From an uncultured Duncaniella sp. (lineage in GTDB: Bacteria > Bacteroidota > Bacteroidia > Bacteroidales > Muribaculaceae), in contig CAJTMJ010000072.1 of NCBI GenBank assembly GCA_910577335.1, positions 1 to 6,410 of the forward strand: 6,410 nucleotides of DNA, given 5' to 3'. Positions within the stretch are counted from its first letter, which is position 1, and each line of letters starts with the position of its first letter. Below are positions 4,744 through 6,410 of this stretch, in pieces. The notes beneath the pieces are model-generated. The model did not search any database and was not told the origin of the DNA. It saw only the letters and a program-made list of their open reading frames with translations. Both the position numbers and the translations under genes were made by a program.

Positions 4744-5646
4744 ATGAGCAGCAACATTGATTTGAAGAAAATTTGTGCTTTCTGCGGGCAGGAGTTCATA
4801 GCCCACAAAACCACAACAACATGTTGCTCTCACAGATGCTCAAGCTTACTATACAAACAAAAGAAGCGAGAAGCCAAAGTGAGAGAGCATGACGCAGTGA
4901 CAGAAAAGGTCATTGCCGAGAAACCGATTGAGAAAATCAAGGACAAGCCCTATATCTCAATCACAGAAGCAGCATTATTCATTGGAGTGAGTCGTCCTAC
5001 GATTTATCTCTATCTCCGTAATGGTGAAATATCTGCTAAACGACTGGGATCAAAATATCTCATAGCAAGGGAAGACATTGAAAATCTATTCAACAATCCT
5101 GACAAGTTTGAACCAATCAGGAATGAACGGAAAGCCATCACCGAGTTTTATACCACGAAAGAGATTCTGGAGAAATACAGCATCTCTAATTCGGGACTTT
5201 ACAAAATTGCCCAGACACAGAATTTCCCGAAGACAACAAGTCGAGGTAAAACTCTATGGAGTAAGTCTCATATCGACCGATATTTTGAGAAACGTAATCC
5301 ATCAGAGGAAATAACCGAATGGTACACGGTTGCTGAAATTCAAGAGAAATTTGGCATGTCCTTATCTGCCATTTACACCCTCGTATCCAAAGAAGGAATC
5401 CCCAAGATAAAGGTTGGAATCGAAGCAAGGTACTCGAAAAAGCATTTCGATATTGCCAAGGGCATTGCGGAGCCTGAACCTCCGGCTGAATACACGATTG
5501 CCGAGGCTATGGCAAAGTTTGGCATGACAAGAGACCAGCTCTATCACTATGTCAAGACCTATAAGATTACCCGCACCAAGAGAGGCAAGTTTACCTACAT
5601 CTCCCGCAAAGAACTGGATGATTTGCTTGCACCGCCTACGATTTAG
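4744..5646 (+). CDS. Zinc-finger protein with four tandem excisionase/MerR-like HTH domains
   Basis: This is a 300-residue cytoplasmic DNA-binding protein. The N-terminus has a Cys4-type finger: CAFC (11-14) and CCSHRC (27-32), with C11, C14, C28 and C32 the likely ligands. A charged linker is followed by four HTH_17-type winged-helix units: 70-118 (ISITEAALFIGVSRPTIYLY), 134-181 (EFYTTKEILEKYSISNSGLY), 191-237 (EWYTVAEIQEKFGMSLSAIY) and 249-296 (EYTIAEAMAKFGMTRDQLYH). Each ends in the basic wing and a closing D/E-rich helix. Single domains of this type act as excisionases and architectural regulators beside tyrosine integrases. The truncated integrase starts 92 bases downstream, so a role in excision/integration directionality or regulation of the element is likely. 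Four such domains in one chain is unusual to my knowledge. I keep ATG 4744, which follows an A-rich leader. Confidence 0.8.
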   Translation: MSSNIDLKKICAFCGQEFIAHKTTTTCCSHRCSSLLYKQKKREAKVREHDAVTEKVIAEKPIEKIKDKPYISITEAALFIGVSRPTIYLYLRNGEISAKRLGSKYLIAREDIENLFNNPDKFEPIRNERKAITEFYTTKEILEKYSISNSGLYKIAQTQNFPKTTSRGKTLWSKSHIDRYFEKRNPSEEITEWYTVAEIQEKFGMSLSAIYTLVSKEGIPKIKVGIEARYSKKHFDIAKGIAEPEPPAEYTIAEAMAKFGMTRDQLYHYVKTYKITRTKRGKFTYISRKELDDLLAPPTI

Positions 5647-5689
5647 CCGAAACCGGCTATGGTGGCGCGATGGTGGCTGTTCCCACCAT
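5644..5689 (+). repeat. Two stem-loops between the HTH gene and the integrase
   Basis: TAGCCG-AAAC-CGGCTA (5644-5659) includes the stop codon of the HTH gene. ATGGTGG (5670-5676) pairs with CCACCAT (5683-5689) around a 6-base loop. A second ATGGTGG at 5659-5665 could pair with the same right arm, giving two alternative folds. Neither has a following T-run, so transcription may read through into the integrase gene. Confidence 0.5.
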
Positions 5690-5738
5690 GCAAACACTAC
5701 CGAACTTTGCGTCAAACTTTTAACTCTTTCAAGATACA

Positions 5739-6377
5739 ATGAATACCTGCACTAAAGTTTTCCTTCGTAAAAAGGAAATATCGGGCGACCGCATATCGCT
5801 CTACCTCGACTTCTATCCCCCAATCCGAAATCCTCACACCAACAGGCTCAGCCGCCGTGAGAGTCTGGGAATATATCTCTACGGGCATCCGGCAAATGCC
5901 CGTGAACGAGAGTTCAACGCCTCCATGATGGAAAAGGCGGAGGCTATCCGTTGCCGTCGCTTCGAGCAGTTGCTCAACGAGCAGTTCGGCTTCCTCGACA
6001 AAGAGAAACTCCGCATCGACTTTCTGGAATACTTCCGCAAGAAGTGTTTCAAGAAATACCAGAAGTGGAAGATTGTCTATCAGCACTTCCATGATTTTTG
6101 CGAGGGTAAATGTACCGTCGGAGAAATCAACGAGGACTTCTGCAAGAAGTTTCAGGCATACCTTCTTAAAGGTGGCCGTCGTGATGGTCGCAAGTGTAAG
6201 CTCGCCCATAACTCAATCGCCGGTTACTGGTCAACATTCCGCACTCTGCTCAAAGAGGCGTATCAGGAGAAACTCCTCCGAGAGAACATAAATGACTTCC
6301 TCGAAAAGATTGAGTGGAAGGATACCAAGATTGAATTCCTCTCGCTCGACGAGGTTGGAAAAGTCGGTGCAGATTGA
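5739..6377 (+). pseudogene. Tyrosine recombinase/integrase, N-terminal part only
   Basis: The 212 residues cover the first half of a Bacteroidota-type integrase. An N-terminal arm-type DNA-binding domain (about 5-75) includes a LRKKEISGDRISLYLDFYPP strand pair. A SAM-like core-binding domain (about 90-195) includes VYQHFHDFCEGKCTVGEI, HNSIAGYWSTFRTLLKEA and NINDFLEKIE. The chain reaches the linker EFLSLDEVGK, where the catalytic domain normally begins, and then ends in VGAD and a TGA stop. The R...H-x-x-R...Y catalytic residues are all absent, so the product could bind DNA but not recombine it. Full-length relatives are about 400 residues. The break coincides with the IS-like sequence from about 6363. 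The fragment is probably co-transcribed with the HTH gene; a near-match GAACTTTG at 5702-5709 is too weak to call a promoter. Confidence 0.85.
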
Positions 6378-6410
6378 CCCCTGTCGGCGGAAAAATGTGA
6401 CCCTTTTCGT
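6363..6410. mobile_element. Candidate insertion-sequence end interrupting the integrase (IS21-like)
   Basis: Integrase-like coding sequence stops at about 6362. What follows carries GATTGACCCC and then AATGTGACCC, giving TGACCC at 6375-6380 and 6398-6403, 23 bases apart. Repeated short motifs at this spacing, with a TGCAGATTGACCCC-like outer end, resemble the multiple terminal repeats of IS21-family elements. No transposase is visible because the window ends, so both the family and the exact boundary are tentative. Confidence 0.4.

Noticed and set aside
5702..5709. Promoter for the integrase (GAACTTTG)
   Set aside because: It misses the T of TAnnTTTG and has no TTTG box at the right distance upstream. 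Read-through from the HTH gene explains expression as well.
5712..6209. Long open frame of 165 codons on the minus strand, opposite the integrase
   Set aside because: It mirrors the integrase, which has clear domain landmarks. The predicted product is a low-complexity Leu/Glu/Val mix with no recognisable motif, a usual shadow of Lys/Glu-rich coding.

Overview
The window looks like accessory DNA from a member of the Bacteroidota, probably Bacteroidales. Three separate places carry the Bacteroides-type -7 promoter motif TAnnTTTG (159-166, 1907-1914, 4453-4460). Two of these also have a TTTG -33 box 19-20 bases upstream. The integrase and its helix-turn-helix partner gene are of the kind found on Bacteroidales integrative elements. 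All genes recognised are on the + strand. I cannot assign a species.

Left and centre (1-4224) hold two consecutive HipBA-type toxin-antitoxin modules. Module 1 is compact: promoter, operator-like inverted repeat, a 106-residue Xre/HipB-like regulator (190-510) and, 3 bases later, a 417-residue HipA-like Ser/Thr kinase (514-1767). Module 2 has the same order, with a good promoter at 1883-1914, an operator-like repeat at 1936-1958, a 105-residue HipB-like protein (1967-2284) and a 498-residue HipA-like kinase (2728-4224). Here, however, a third gene separates antitoxin from toxin: a 122-residue four-helix-bundle protein of the 23S rRNA intervening-sequence (S23/IVP) family (2350-2718). This gene lies in a 441-base block (2285-2725) bounded by 20-bp inverted repeats matching at 18 of 20 positions. 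The block starts on the base after the hipB stop codon and ends 2 bases before the hipA start codon. That is the layout of an rRNA intervening sequence, but placed in a toxin-antitoxin operon. The two modules also share short repeats upstream and downstream.

A gene-free stretch (4225-4743) is dense in structure. It holds a 13-bp inverted repeat after hipA2, a textbook Bacteroides promoter (4430-4460), three 10-bp repeats of GTCACAATCC, an intrinsic terminator (4538-4561), an inverted imperfect copy of the 10-bp repeats (4577-4596), a stem-loop (4620-4646) and four 10-bp iterons of the form TTTACGssAy (4677-4716). It reads like the control and recombination region of a mobile element.

On the right, 4744-5646 encodes a zinc-finger protein with four tandem excisionase/MerR-like helix-turn-helix domains. 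It is followed by the N-terminal arm-binding and core-binding part of a tyrosine recombinase (5739-6377). The recombinase reading frame ends abruptly before its catalytic domain, and the last about 45 bases look like the end of an insertion sequence, possibly IS21 family. The two genes probably formed the integration/excision module of an integrative element, now disabled by that insertion. Whether the hipBA modules are cargo of the element or lie beside it cannot be told from this window.
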